This document shows positions 17,830 through 26,536 of a DNA stretch of 64,000 nt, piece after piece. The position numbers and the translations under genes were made by a program. The stretch's first letter is position 1, and each line of letters starts with the position of its first letter. Source of the DNA: CAZFJG01 sp964410915 (GTDB lineage Bacteria; Synergistota; Synergistia; Synergistales; JAFGMB01); the NCBI GenBank assembly GCA_964410915.1, contig CAYPIU010000003.1, forward strand, positions 53,369 to 117,368. Reading direction: 5' to 3'. The notes beneath the pieces were generated by a model. That model had not been told where the DNA came from. It searched no databases and worked only from the letters and a program-made list of their open reading frames with translations.

Positions 17830-20481
17830 TTAATCCCTGTAAAGAAGGGAAAGGGGGAATTTTTCAACGAGATCTTCCGTTTTCTGCCATCCGCCTTCGA
17901 TATTATCCCCGGTGAAAAGGTTAGTCCATTTCCCGGAGGGCAGACAGATCTCCTCTTCATTCGTTTGTGTCTCTAACTTTCCTTGGATTTGAGGAATTAC
18001 CACCGCAAGCCTTTTCCCCCGGGTAAAAGCTGCCAGCCTTGAAGAGCCAGGCCCCTTTGCCCTAAGAGGAGAATAGTTTGACGGAGTGTTAAAGATCTCC
18101 CGGTGATCTTTTCTGAAATTGAGGCATTTGTTTATGATCCAGAGCTTGGTAAATCCTGATCCCAATTTCTTAAGAGCTTGTTCCCAGGAGGACTGTTCAG
18201 CCTCGGCGAGAAGTTTTGCCCTCTTTTCGTAGTCAATTGGTCTTCGGTTATCAGGATCAACAAGGCTAAGATCCCAGAGCTCTGTGCCCTGGTATATGTC
18301 CGGTACGCCAGGTGCTGTCATGAGCAGCAGGGTCTGGGCAAGGGATTTGTGCCATGCTGCGGGACTTATCAGCTCGACAAATTCGTCGATGTCTCTGCAG
18401 ATCTCTTCGTCAGAAAGGATCTTGTCAGCAAATTCAAAGAGGGTCTTTTCATATTTATCGTTCGGATTCAGCCATGAAGTGAATTCCTTGTTTTCCCTTG
18501 CAGCTTTTTCCAGGTAGGCTATCAGCCTGTCCCTTGCTATGGGCCACGCTCCGATAAGGGTCTGAAAGATAAAGTACTCCATGTTACGGTCGGGCATTTC
18601 CCCGACTCTGTATCTTTCGGCACTTTCCATCCAATTTACTACAGCAGATGACCACTCATCTGTGTATTCGGAAATTGCTGCCAGCCTGCATCTTACGTCG
18701 GAGCTTCTCTTTGTGTCGTGTGTATTCAGGGATATCATGGTGTGAGGACATAAGGAAGACAGTTCTGACATGAATTTATGAAGAGCATCTGTGCTGATAC
18801 CGAAGGAGCCGGGGTTGCCCCCGACCTCGTTGAGCCCGATAAGGCGATTGTAGCAGTAAAATGCGGTATCCTCGGCACCTTTTGCCATTACGGGTCCTGT
18901 TAACTGCTGGAACCGGTATATGAAATCTCTTTCCTTTTCTCCTTTGACCTTCAGGGAGAAAATATTTCCAATAAAATCAAGCAATATTCGATCAAGATGT
19001 GGATATATGCTGTATGTTTTTTCGATGGAACTGGTTATTGTCTCAAGGTCGATTTCAGAAGGCTGATCCTGGTCCGGTGATATATAGGTTCTGTAAACGT
19101 CCAGGCAAGTGGCAAGTGATTTTAGGGTATCTTCAAGCTCTTGCCTTGTGTAGTCCCTGAAGTGCCGGTTCAGTGAGCAGATATCAGCCAGCATTGAAAC
19201 AAGCCGGTTCATGTCGCTTGCAAAGAGTTCATCTATAACCAGCCTTTTCTTTTCGAGAAGCACATCTGCAAAGCTTTTTCCCCGTCCTGTGAGGTCCCCG
19301 TAAAGTTCGGTAAGTTTTTCCCCGGAAGCCGGATTTATCGTAACCTGGTTTACGATGTTCATGAAGTTGTAGCCAGTAGTGCCTTCGATAGGCCAGTCCT
19401 GTCTAACTGTTTCGCCGGGATGAAGTATCTTTTCGCCAACTATCCAGCAGTCAGGACAGTTTTCCCGAAGTCTCTGGAAGTATCCGGCAGGATCCTTGAG
19501 CCCATCAGGATGGTCAACCCTGAGTCCATCAATTTTTCCATCCCTTGCCCATTCAAGAATTTTTGAATGGGCATCCCTGAAGACTTGTTTATCCTCAACA
19601 CAAAGGCCGACAAGGCTGTTTATGTCGAAAAATCTCCTGTAGGCCATGTCCTCCCGTGACTTTCTCCAGAAAGCGAGCCGGTAGTTCTGTCTTTCAAGAA
19701 GTTCATCAAGGGTCTGCGGATCAGAGTTGATCTCATCAAGTATATCTTTAAGCCTGTCCTTTATTTCCGACTCTTTGCTGCAGATATTCCTGAACATCTC
19801 GAATATTACTTCCCTGTTGCGATGTCTCTGAAGGCTTTCCTTTCGGTTCGTGGTGGATGGAAGGGGAAGGGAGTCAAGAGCATCTGCAAGGAAAAGCAGT
19901 TCAGATGATCCGGTTTCACCCCCTGTCTTTCTGATTATCCCCGCCAGCGAGCGTGGAGCAGCTGGGAAGATATGGTCCCGGTAAATAAAGAGAAAATGTC
20001 CGTTTTTGTACTCAAGAGAGATCAGACCTGCATCAAGGATCTTTCCATAATGATCTTCCAGCACGGGAAGAAGTACCCGATTGGCCGGGGCGGTCTGGTC
20101 GCCCTCCCAGTCAACGTCAAAATAGGATGCATACCTGCTGGAAGGACCATTTTCGAGAACATCTCTCCACCAGATATTTCCCGGAAGGGATATGGCCATG
20201 TGATTGGGGACAATGTCCAGGATCTGTCCAAGTTCGTGTTTTCCCAGTTCTGAACAGAGTTTGTCATGCCCTTCCTCTCCGCCAAGTTCAATATTTACAG
20301 AGGTTGGGTCCACTACATCGTAGCCGTGGGTACTTCCTTTCACAGCCTGGAGATAGGGCGACGCGTAGAGGTGACTTGTTCCCAGCTTACGTAGGTACGA
20401 CAGGATCTTAATGGCATCGTAAAAAGTGAATTCCCGGTGTAACTGTACTCTGTATGTAGAATCAGGAATCTTCTGAGCCAT
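17830..20481 (-). CDS. treY: Malto-oligosyltrehalose synthase
   Basis: 883-residue GH13 enzyme that isomerises the reducing-end alpha-1,4 bond of maltodextrins to an alpha,alpha-1,1 bond. Signatures: STYRVQLH at the N-terminus, DIVPNHMA (region I), GLRVDHPDGL containing the nucleophile Asp, VGEKIL with the acid Glu, and NTHDTKRSSDVR with the third acid. The large insertions are typical of TreY. An upstream ATG at 20640 lies inside the glgX frame and is rejected; the ATG at 20481 has an AAGGAAG site and overlaps the glgX end by 20 bases, indicating translational coupling. Confidence 0.94.
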   Translation of the reverse strand: MAQKIPDSTYRVQLHREFTFYDAIKILSYLRKLGTSHLYASPYLQAVKGSTHGYDVVDPTSVNIELGGEEGHDKLCSELGKHELGQILDIVPNHMAISLPGNIWWRDVLENGPSSRYASYFDVDWEGDQTAPANRVLLPVLEDHYGKILDAGLISLEYKNGHFLFIYRDHIFPAAPRSLAGIIRKTGGETGSSELLFLADALDSLPLPSTTNRKESLQRHRNREVIFEMFRNICSKESEIKDRLKDILDEINSDPQTLDELLERQNYRLAFWRKSREDMAYRRFFDINSLVGLCVEDKQVFRDAHSKILEWARDGKIDGLRVDHPDGLKDPAGYFQRLRENCPDCWIVGEKILHPGETVRQDWPIEGTTGYNFMNIVNQVTINPASGEKLTELYGDLTGRGKSFADVLLEKKRLVIDELFASDMNRLVSMLADICSLNRHFRDYTRQELEDTLKSLATCLDVYRTYISPDQDQPSEIDLETITSSIEKTYSIYPHLDRILLDFIGNIFSLKVKGEKERDFIYRFQQLTGPVMAKGAEDTAFYCYNRLIGLNEVGGNPGSFGISTDALHKFMSELSSLCPHTMISLNTHDTKRSSDVRCRLAAISEYTDEWSSAVVNWMESAERYRVGEMPDRNMEYFIFQTLIGAWPIARDRLIAYLEKAARENKEFTSWLNPNDKYEKTLFEFADKILSDEEICRDIDEFVELISPAAWHKSLAQTLLLMTAPGVPDIYQGTELWDLSLVDPDNRRPIDYEKRAKLLAEAEQSSWEQALKKLGSGFTKLWIINKCLNFRKDHREIFNTPSNYSPLRAKGPGSSRLAAFTRGKRLAVVIPQIQGKLETQTNEEEICLPSGKWTNLFTGDNIEGGWQKTEDLVEKFPLSLLYRD

Positions 20482-22588
20482 TTTCGGCTTCCTTTTCTGC
20501 CAGAATAAAGGTCCTTCCTTCAACGGCAAGAACAGTACCTGCTTCCCTGATCTCGTCTTCTTCTTTGAACCCCCCGAAAGAAGTGTCGAGAACAATTTTC
20601 CACTTTTCAGCCCATTCTGGTCCGGGTAATGTGAAGTCAACAGTTTCGTGATAGGCGTTTACAAGTATCAGAAAGGAATTATCCTCAATTATATTGCCTC
20701 TTGGGCTCCTGCCCGGAATGGCTTTACCGTTCATAAAGATCATTATGCACTTTGCAAAACCCTCCATCCAGTTGTCCTCTGTCATATGATGTCCTCCCGG
20801 CGAGAACCATGCAATATCATGGAGTTCACTTCCGTTGATGGAACGGCCCTGGAACCATTTCTGCCGAGTGAATATCGGGTGTTTCCAGCGTAGATCCACA
20901 AGCCTTTTGGTAAATTCCAGGAGACTTCCATCCATGTTCTCCCAGTCGAACCAGGATATTTTACTGTCCTGGCAATAAGCGTTGTTATTTCCCTGCTGGG
21001 TTCTGCCGAATTCGTCTCCTCCGAGCAACATTGGGACCCCTTGTGAAAGAAGCAGGGTGGACAGGAAGTTTCTCTTCTGTCTGTCTCTCAGTTTTTTTAC
21101 ATCCTGATCGTCTGTCGGTCCTTCAGCTCCGCAGTTCCAGGATCTATTGTCTTCTGCCCCGTCCTTGTTATCTTCTCCATTCGCCTCATTATGTTTTTCG
21201 TTATAGGAGACCAGGTCGTTAATTGTAAATCCGTCATGGGCTGTTATAAAATTAATGCTGGCGAAGGGACGCCTTGCGTTGTTTTCATAAAGGTCGGAAC
21301 TTCCTGTAAAACGGTAAGCAAATTCCCCAAGGGTCTGATCCTGACCACGCCAGAAATCTCTTACACAGTCCCTGTATTTTCCGTTCCACTCGGACCACAG
21401 TGGAGGGAAATTACCTACCTGGTAACCTCCTTCCCCAACGTCCCAGGGTTCTGCAATCAGCTTGACCTGGTTTATGACAGGATCCTGCTGGACAAGGTCA
21501 AAGAAGGAGGAGAGCCTGTCGACGTCGTGGAGTTCTCGAGCAAGGGTGGAGGCCAGGTCAAATCGAAAACCGTCTACGTGCATTTCCGTGACCCAGTACC
21601 TTAATGAGTCCATGATCATCTGGAGTACGTGGGGGTTTCTCATGTTAAGGGAGTTGCCTGTTCCCGTGTAATCCATGTAGTACTTTGGATCATCTGCCAT
21701 TAACCTGTAATATGCTGTGTTGTCTATACCACGAAAGGAAAGGGTAGGCCCAAGGTGGTTTCCTTCGGCAGTATGGTTGTAGACCACGTCCAGAATGACT
21801 TCTATTCCTGCTTTGTGGAGGTGCTTGACCATCTGCTTGAATTCCTGTACCTGGCCTCCCTTCTGGCCTATTCCCGAGTATTCGTTATGGGGGGCAAGGT
21901 AGCTTATGGAATTATATCCCCAGTAGTTGCGAAGTCCCTTTTCAATAAGGTAAGAGTCATGGACGAACTGATGAACAGGCAAAAGCTCGACTGCTGTTAT
22001 TCCCAGGTCATTGAAATATTCTATTGCAAAGGGATGACTGAGCGCAGAGTATGTTCCTCTTACTTCTTCCGGAATAGAAGGGCATGCGGCGGAGAAGCCC
22101 TTTACGTGAACCTCGTAAATAAGGCTTTCGTTGAGGGGTTTTTCCAGAGGCCTGTCGTTCTCCCAGTCAAAGAACGGGTTTATCACTATGCTCTTTGGAA
22201 CAAAGGCAGAGCTGTCCAGCTCGCTTATATCGTTTTCGTTCCCTTTTAAGTGATAGGAAAACACAGCCTCGTTCCACGTTACTTCTCCTTCCACGGCCTT
22301 GGCATATGGATCAAGAAGCAGTTTTGAAGGATTGCACCTGTATCCTTTAGAAGGATCCCATGGACCATGAACCCGGTATCCATAGCGTTGTCCAGGACCA
22401 ATGTCTGGTGCATAACCATGCCAGCATAGAGCGTTAAGCTCAGGAAGATCTACTCTTGTTTCATTGTTCTGATCATCAAAAAGGCAAAGTTCAATCCTTT
22501 CAGCAACTTCTGAAAAAAGGGAAAAATTTGTTCCCATCCCGTCATATGTGGCACCCAGAGGATAAGGTTTGCCCGGCCATAATTTCAT
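20462..22588 (-). CDS. glgX: Glycogen debranching enzyme GlgX/TreX
   Basis: 708-residue isoamylase-type GH13 enzyme that removes alpha-1,6 branches from glycogen or maltodextrin, supplying linear chains to TreY. It has the N-terminal CBM48/early-set domain (GATYDGMGTNFSLFS), DVVYNHTAEG (region I), DGFRFDLAS with the nucleophile, LIAEPWDVG with the acid, and TAHDGF. The GGAGG ribosome site is 8 bases before the ATG. First gene of the operon glgX-treY-treZ(-rarD). Genomically linked debranching enzymes of this kind are called TreX. No glycogen synthase or branching enzyme is in the window. Confidence 0.94.
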   Translation of the reverse strand: MKLWPGKPYPLGATYDGMGTNFSLFSEVAERIELCLFDDQNNETRVDLPELNALCWHGYAPDIGPGQRYGYRVHGPWDPSKGYRCNPSKLLLDPYAKAVEGEVTWNEAVFSYHLKGNENDISELDSSAFVPKSIVINPFFDWENDRPLEKPLNESLIYEVHVKGFSAACPSIPEEVRGTYSALSHPFAIEYFNDLGITAVELLPVHQFVHDSYLIEKGLRNYWGYNSISYLAPHNEYSGIGQKGGQVQEFKQMVKHLHKAGIEVILDVVYNHTAEGNHLGPTLSFRGIDNTAYYRLMADDPKYYMDYTGTGNSLNMRNPHVLQMIMDSLRYWVTEMHVDGFRFDLASTLARELHDVDRLSSFFDLVQQDPVINQVKLIAEPWDVGEGGYQVGNFPPLWSEWNGKYRDCVRDFWRGQDQTLGEFAYRFTGSSDLYENNARRPFASINFITAHDGFTINDLVSYNEKHNEANGEDNKDGAEDNRSWNCGAEGPTDDQDVKKLRDRQKRNFLSTLLLSQGVPMLLGGDEFGRTQQGNNNAYCQDSKISWFDWENMDGSLLEFTKRLVDLRWKHPIFTRQKWFQGRSINGSELHDIAWFSPGGHHMTEDNWMEGFAKCIMIFMNGKAIPGRSPRGNIIEDNSFLILVNAYHETVDFTLPGPEWAEKWKIVLDTSFGGFKEEDEIREAGTVLAVEGRTFILAEKEAENGSEDS

Positions 22589-22773
22589 GATATAACCTCC
22601 ACTGTACTATCAGGTTAATAATATGATACATCATTATAGTCTTTAAAAACAATTGTTGCTTTTCTGGAAGGGTATAATGATTAAAGTTAGACTGGTATTA
22701 TGTGTATGAATTTTATAATTTAAGAATTCTGGTCAGGTTTTGGGAAAATATCTTTAAATGGTTGGTGATAAAA

Positions 22774-23124
22774 GTGATCGTTAGAGAAGAGGATATGAAA
22801 AAAGTCTGCAGGTCAGAGATGCGCGGAGGTAAGGGTGAGGTTTCCCTGGGTTTTTCTCTTGATGGGGAAACCCAGATCGAGGGAAGTTCCTTTAATATGG
22901 TAGCAACAGTAAATCTTGATCCCGGTTCCTCCATTGGATACCATATTCATGAAAATGATGAGGAAATGTATCAGATCCTTTCCGGTTATGGTCTTTACAG
23001 TGATAACGGAAGAGATGTAGAGATCAAGCGGGGAGATGTTATGGTATGCCCCAGAGGAGAGGGACACTCAATTGCCAATACGGGGAAAGATCCACTGATC
23101 TTCATTGCAGTTATTGCGGGCTGA
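22774..23124 (+). CDS. Small single-domain cupin protein
   Basis: 116-residue cytosolic cupin. Motif 1 is GYHIHENDEEMYQILSG and motif 2 GDVMVCPRGEGHS, giving three histidines and one glutamate as likely metal ligands. The N-terminal EMRGGKG is common in this subgroup. Family members range from isomerases to sensor-like sugar or acid binders, so function is not assigned. Start choice is uncertain: GTG at 22774 follows a weak GGTGAT site, while ATG at 22795 would remove the first seven residues. It is divergent from glgX, sharing a roughly 185-base promoter region. Confidence 0.82.
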   Translation: MIVREEDMKKVCRSEMRGGKGEVSLGFSLDGETQIEGSSFNMVATVNLDPGSSIGYHIHENDEEMYQILSGYGLYSDNGRDVEIKRGDVMVCPRGEGHSIANTGKDPLIFIAVIAG

Positions 23125-23215
23125 CCTGCAACAAAAATCCCTGTAACTGCGATCTGTTTATTTCATCAGGAGCGGCATTCCGTTGAACATAGAACATACG
23201 CAGATATTAAAAAAT

Positions 23216-23261
23216 ATAAAAACGGGGTTTTCCTGAGGATAAAAGGAAACCCCGTTTTTAT
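23216..23261. terminator. Strong terminator after the cupin gene
   Basis: Arms at 23216-23234 and 23244-23261 pair over 18 bases with one bulged T; the core is ACGGGGTTT against AAACCCCGT. A-rich and T-rich flanks would let it work in both directions. Confidence 0.85.
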
Positions 23262-23270
23262 ATTTCTTTC

Positions 23271-23309
23271 TTTACATTTCTTAACATTACTGAACCTCAT
23301 CTTAACATC
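23271..23309 (+). promoter_or_regulatory. Phased TTAACA-like direct repeats (Pho-box-like)
   Basis: TTTACATT (23271), TTAACATT (23281), a degenerate GAACCTC (23292) and TTAACATC (23302) recur every 10-11 bases. This is the layout bound by OmpR/PhoP-family response regulators (TTAACA boxes about 11 bases apart). It lies 63-100 bases before the tolC start. A TTGCGA/ATTAAT pair with 17-base spacing follows directly and could be the promoter. Confidence 0.45.
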
Positions 23310-23371
23310 TTGCGATATATACTTCTTCTGGAATTAATACCTGCAAATACTGTTTTGCCAGGAGGTTCACC

Positions 23372-24634
23372 ATGAAAAAGTTTTTGTCTTTATTTGTATT
23401 CGCCATTTTATTAATTACTTCCGTTTCTTATGCGGCGGATATCCATGAGGGGCAGGTCCTTACCCTTGACCAGTGTCTGGAGATCTCCCTTGAGAGGCAT
23501 CCTGATATCAGGGGGGCCAAGGCTGTCATCAAGGCCATGCAGAGCAGGGTTTACCAGGTCGAGACGGTATGGAATCCGGAAGTGGGGCTTTCAAGCAGTT
23601 ATAATCGTCGCTCTGTAACGAATGAAAGTTTCGGAAGGTATTCAAGCAATGTGTCAGTTTCGACCCTATTAAGTGACGGAGGAAAAACCAGGCTTGAATC
23701 ATCCATTTCAAATCTTCAGCTGCAGGTTTCAGAGGTTGATTATGACGCCGTTGTGCAAGGCCTGTTATATGAAGTTAAACAGGCTTATTTCAACCTGTTG
23801 AAAGCCATTAAAACAGAGGAGGTTGCACTGGAGGCCGTGAGGTTATATGAACACCGCCTTGAGCAGGCTGAAGGTTTTTATGAAGTTGGCAGGGTCCCAA
23901 AGTATGATGTGACGACTGCCGAAGTCGACCTTAGCAGAAAAGAGCTGGAGCTTGTGAAGGCAAGAACTGGTGTCAGGACAGCCCGTTCATCACTAAAAAA
24001 TGCCATAGGTTTCCCGGAAGCTCCCATCTTCAGCGTTGAGGACATGCTCGTACCTAAGCAGATAGAACTGAATTTTGAGTACATCCTTTCCATAGCCCTC
24101 GAAATGCGACCGCAGCTCAGGTCTGGAAGAATTGAGAAGACTTCTGCGAAAGAGTCGGTTTTGCTGGCGGCAAAGGCAAATAACCCGGTTTTAAAAGCAA
24201 ATGCAGGTTATTCATGGGGAGATAGCGATTTTACAGGAAATGAAGATCTCTACCTCGGGATCTCTGTCAGTGTTCCGATCTACGACAAGGGGCTTGCGGG
24301 GGAAAAGACCAGGGAAGCAAGGTACAGGGTAGAGGAAGCTGAGGCTAAACTCGCAGCCTTCGAGCAGGATGTGGTCCTTGAGGTTGAAAAAGCCTACATG
24401 GAAGTTCATGATTCCGAAGAAGCGATAGATACCGCTGCAAAAACCGTTGATCAGGCTATGCAGAATCTTGAGCTTGCCAATGGAAGATACGAGGTTGGAG
24501 TGGGTTCACCTGTTGAAGTAACGGACGCGACGGAGAACTACATTTCCGCCACGAACAGCTATTACACTACCCTTTATGATTACTGGCTTTCACTTGCAGC
24601 CCTGGAAAAAGCAACAGGGGGAATTATTGAATGA
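23372..24634 (+). CDS. TolC-family outer-membrane efflux protein
   Basis: 420-residue outer-membrane channel protein. The first 21 residues form a signal peptide with cleavage predicted after SYA. Two repeated OEP halves follow, rich in amphipathic helix (for example EEVALEAVRLYEHRLEQAE and the later EEAIDTAAKTVDQAMQN), as expected for the TolC alpha-barrel. Its presence shows that the organism has an outer membrane. GGAGG lies 9 bases before the ATG. The stop overlaps the next start as ATGA, placing it first in a four-gene tripartite efflux operon. Confidence 0.93.
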   Translation: MKKFLSLFVFAILLITSVSYAADIHEGQVLTLDQCLEISLERHPDIRGAKAVIKAMQSRVYQVETVWNPEVGLSSSYNRRSVTNESFGRYSSNVSVSTLLSDGGKTRLESSISNLQLQVSEVDYDAVVQGLLYEVKQAYFNLLKAIKTEEVALEAVRLYEHRLEQAEGFYEVGRVPKYDVTTAEVDLSRKELELVKARTGVRTARSSLKNAIGFPEAPIFSVEDMLVPKQIELNFEYILSIALEMRPQLRSGRIEKTSAKESVLLAAKANNPVLKANAGYSWGDSDFTGNEDLYLGISVSVPIYDKGLAGEKTREARYRVEEAEAKLAAFEQDVVLEVEKAYMEVHDSEEAIDTAAKTVDQAMQNLELANGRYEVGVGSPVEVTDATENYISATNSYYTTLYDYWLSLAALEKATGGIIE

Positions 24635-25866
24635 AAAAACTTCTTATACTGTTCCTTGTCATAGCTGCAGGGATTTGGGGATATCTTTACTTCAGTAACA
24701 GCAGGAGTACTTCTTTGATAGTTGACACAACTAAAGTAACACGTGGAGACCTGATCAAGGCGGTGTCGGCAACCGGAACCCTTCAGGCGGTTAATACTGT
24801 AAACATTGGTGCACAGGTATCGGGTACTATAGATAGAATTCACGTGGACTACAATTCAGAGGTAAAAAAAGGAGATCTTCTGGCAGAGGTAGACCCATCC
24901 CTTCTCTCTTCCAGGGTAAGTCAGGCAAGAGCAAATCTCCTTGTTGCAAAGGCTAACCTGAGGGAGATCCAGGCAAAGCTCGCAAACATAAGAAAAACAC
25001 GGGACCGGAACAGGGATCTCTTCGAAAGGGACCTTATTGCAGAGAGTGAGCTCGATTCGGCGCAGACAGAATATGAATCTGTTCTTGCCCAACTCGAATC
25101 TGCGAAGGCAAAACTGGCTCAGTCAAAGGCAGATCTTCAGTATAACGAGACTAACCTTGGATATACGAAGATCCTTTCCCCAATTAATGGTGTTGTTACT
25201 GACAGGGCCATAGATGAGGGTCAGACCGTAAATTCGAGCCAGAGTGCTCCCACACTTTTTACAATAGCAGAGGACCTTTCCCGGATGCAGGTGGAAGCAG
25301 ATATTGACGAGGCTGATATCGGTCAGGTCAAAAAAGGACAAAAAGTCGAATTCACTGTAGACGCCTACCCGGATCTTTTTTTCAACGGTACTGTTGGTGA
25401 GATCAGGCTTGTTCCCAAGACTGAAAGTAACGTGGTTACATACACTGTCATAGTAAAGGTCCATAATCCTGAACTTAAGCTGATGCCAGGTATGACTGCG
25501 AATATTTCTGTGATATCGGAAAAGAGAGAAAACATATTGAAAGTAAACAGCGCAGCCCTGAGATTCCAGCCTCCGGAGATAGAAACTGGAGTTGCTCCTG
25601 TCGCAGATGTGCCAAAATCCTCGGGATCAGGTAAAGGGTCAGGCAGGGGAAGGAAAAAAGACCTGAATATAAGCTCCGGCAGCTTTCTCTGGAAATATCA
25701 GGACGGATCTTTTGTGAAGGTCCCGGTTTCTGCAGGTATCTCTGACGGAATGTATACGGAAGTTTCAGGCGATATCAGTGAGGGTTTGGTAGCCGTGATA
25801 TCTGTAGCGGGATTTAAGGAATCAGGTGCAGGGGGGTCTATATTTGGATTTGGTCCAGGTAGATAG
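24631..25866 (+). CDS. MacA/HlyD-type periplasmic adaptor
   Basis: 411-residue membrane-fusion protein: one N-terminal membrane anchor (residues 4-21), lipoyl half-motif around GTLQAVNTVNIGAQVSG, a coiled-coil hairpin at about 90-165 (SRVSQARANLLVAKANLRE onward), the second lipoyl half and beta-barrel/membrane-proximal domains. A short Gly/Ser/Arg/Lys-rich insertion near 330-340 is unusual for MacA. It links the inner-membrane ABC pump to TolC. Overlaps tolC by 4 bases and the ATPase gene by about 20 bases. Confidence 0.92.
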   Translation: MKKLLILFLVIAAGIWGYLYFSNSRSTSLIVDTTKVTRGDLIKAVSATGTLQAVNTVNIGAQVSGTIDRIHVDYNSEVKKGDLLAEVDPSLLSSRVSQARANLLVAKANLREIQAKLANIRKTRDRNRDLFERDLIAESELDSAQTEYESVLAQLESAKAKLAQSKADLQYNETNLGYTKILSPINGVVTDRAIDEGQTVNSSQSAPTLFTIAEDLSRMQVEADIDEADIGQVKKGQKVEFTVDAYPDLFFNGTVGEIRLVPKTESNVVTYTVIVKVHNPELKLMPGMTANISVISEKRENILKVNSAALRFQPPEIETGVAPVADVPKSSGSGKGSGRGRKKDLNISSGSFLWKYQDGSFVKVPVSAGISDGMYTEVSGDISEGLVAVISVAGFKESGAGGSIFGFGPGR

Positions 25867-26536
25867 CATCCGAAAGACCTATTGTCTTGGAGGAGTCGAG
25901 GTCCACGCTCTCCAGGGGGTATCCTTTTCAATAGCAAAAGGTGAATTTGTCTCCATCATGGGAGCTTCAGGCTCAGGGAAATCTACCCTTCTCAATATAA
26001 TAGGATGCCTTGATAATCCCAGTGACGGAAGTTACATGCTTGACGGTATTGATGTTAGTACCCTCAAGATCGACAGGCTGGCGGATATTCGCAAACACAC
26101 TATTGGTTTTGTCTTTCAGGGTTTTAACCTTCTTCCCCGTATGTCTGCCCTTGAAAATGTCGAGCTTCCCATGCTTTACAAGGGGGTCAAAGCCTCCAGG
26201 AGAAAGAAGAGGGCCATGGAGGCTCTGGAGAAGGTTGGATTGGAAGACAGGTCATTTCACCAGCCTCATCAGCTTTCAGGAGGTCAGCAGCAGAGAGTCG
26301 CCATTGCAAGATCCCTTGCTAACGACGCCCCTCTGATCCTGGCTGACGAGCCTACAGGAAACCTTGACAGCCACACCAGTGAAGAAGTTATGAAGCTTTT
26401 TGTAAACCTGAATGAGCAGATGGGAAAGACAATAATCCAGGTGACACATGAACCTGTCATGGCAGATTTCGGCAAAAGGATAATCCGGTTCATGGATGGC
26501 AAGCTGCTTAGCGATGAGCTGGTGCAAAGAGCATGA
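25844..26536 (+). CDS. ABC transporter ATP-binding protein (MacB/LolD type)
   Basis: Nucleotide-binding subunit of about 230 residues with Walker A GASGSGKST (about 40-48), signature LSGGQQQRVAIARS (about 142-155), Walker B LILADEPTGNLD and the switch histidine (VTHEP). Together with the next gene it forms a MacB-like ABC exporter split into two polypeptides. The frame opens with GTG at 25826, but TTG at 25844 follows a GGGGGG site by 7 bases, so that start is preferred. Either start lies inside the adaptor gene, giving tight coupling. Confidence 0.92.
   Translation: MDLVQVDSIRKTYCLGGVEVHALQGVSFSIAKGEFVSIMGASGSGKSTLLNIIGCLDNPSDGSYMLDGIDVSTLKIDRLADIRKHTIGFVFQGFNLLPRMSALENVELPMLYKGVKASRRKKRAMEALEKVGLEDRSFHQPHQLSGGQQQRVAIARSLANDAPLILADEPTGNLDSHTSEEVMKLFVNLNEQMGKTIIQVTHEPVMADFGKRIIRFMDGKLLSDELVQRA

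Noticed and set aside
21755..22249. 164-codon open frame on the plus strand
   Set aside because: Fully antisense to glgX, whose conserved motifs establish the real coding strand.
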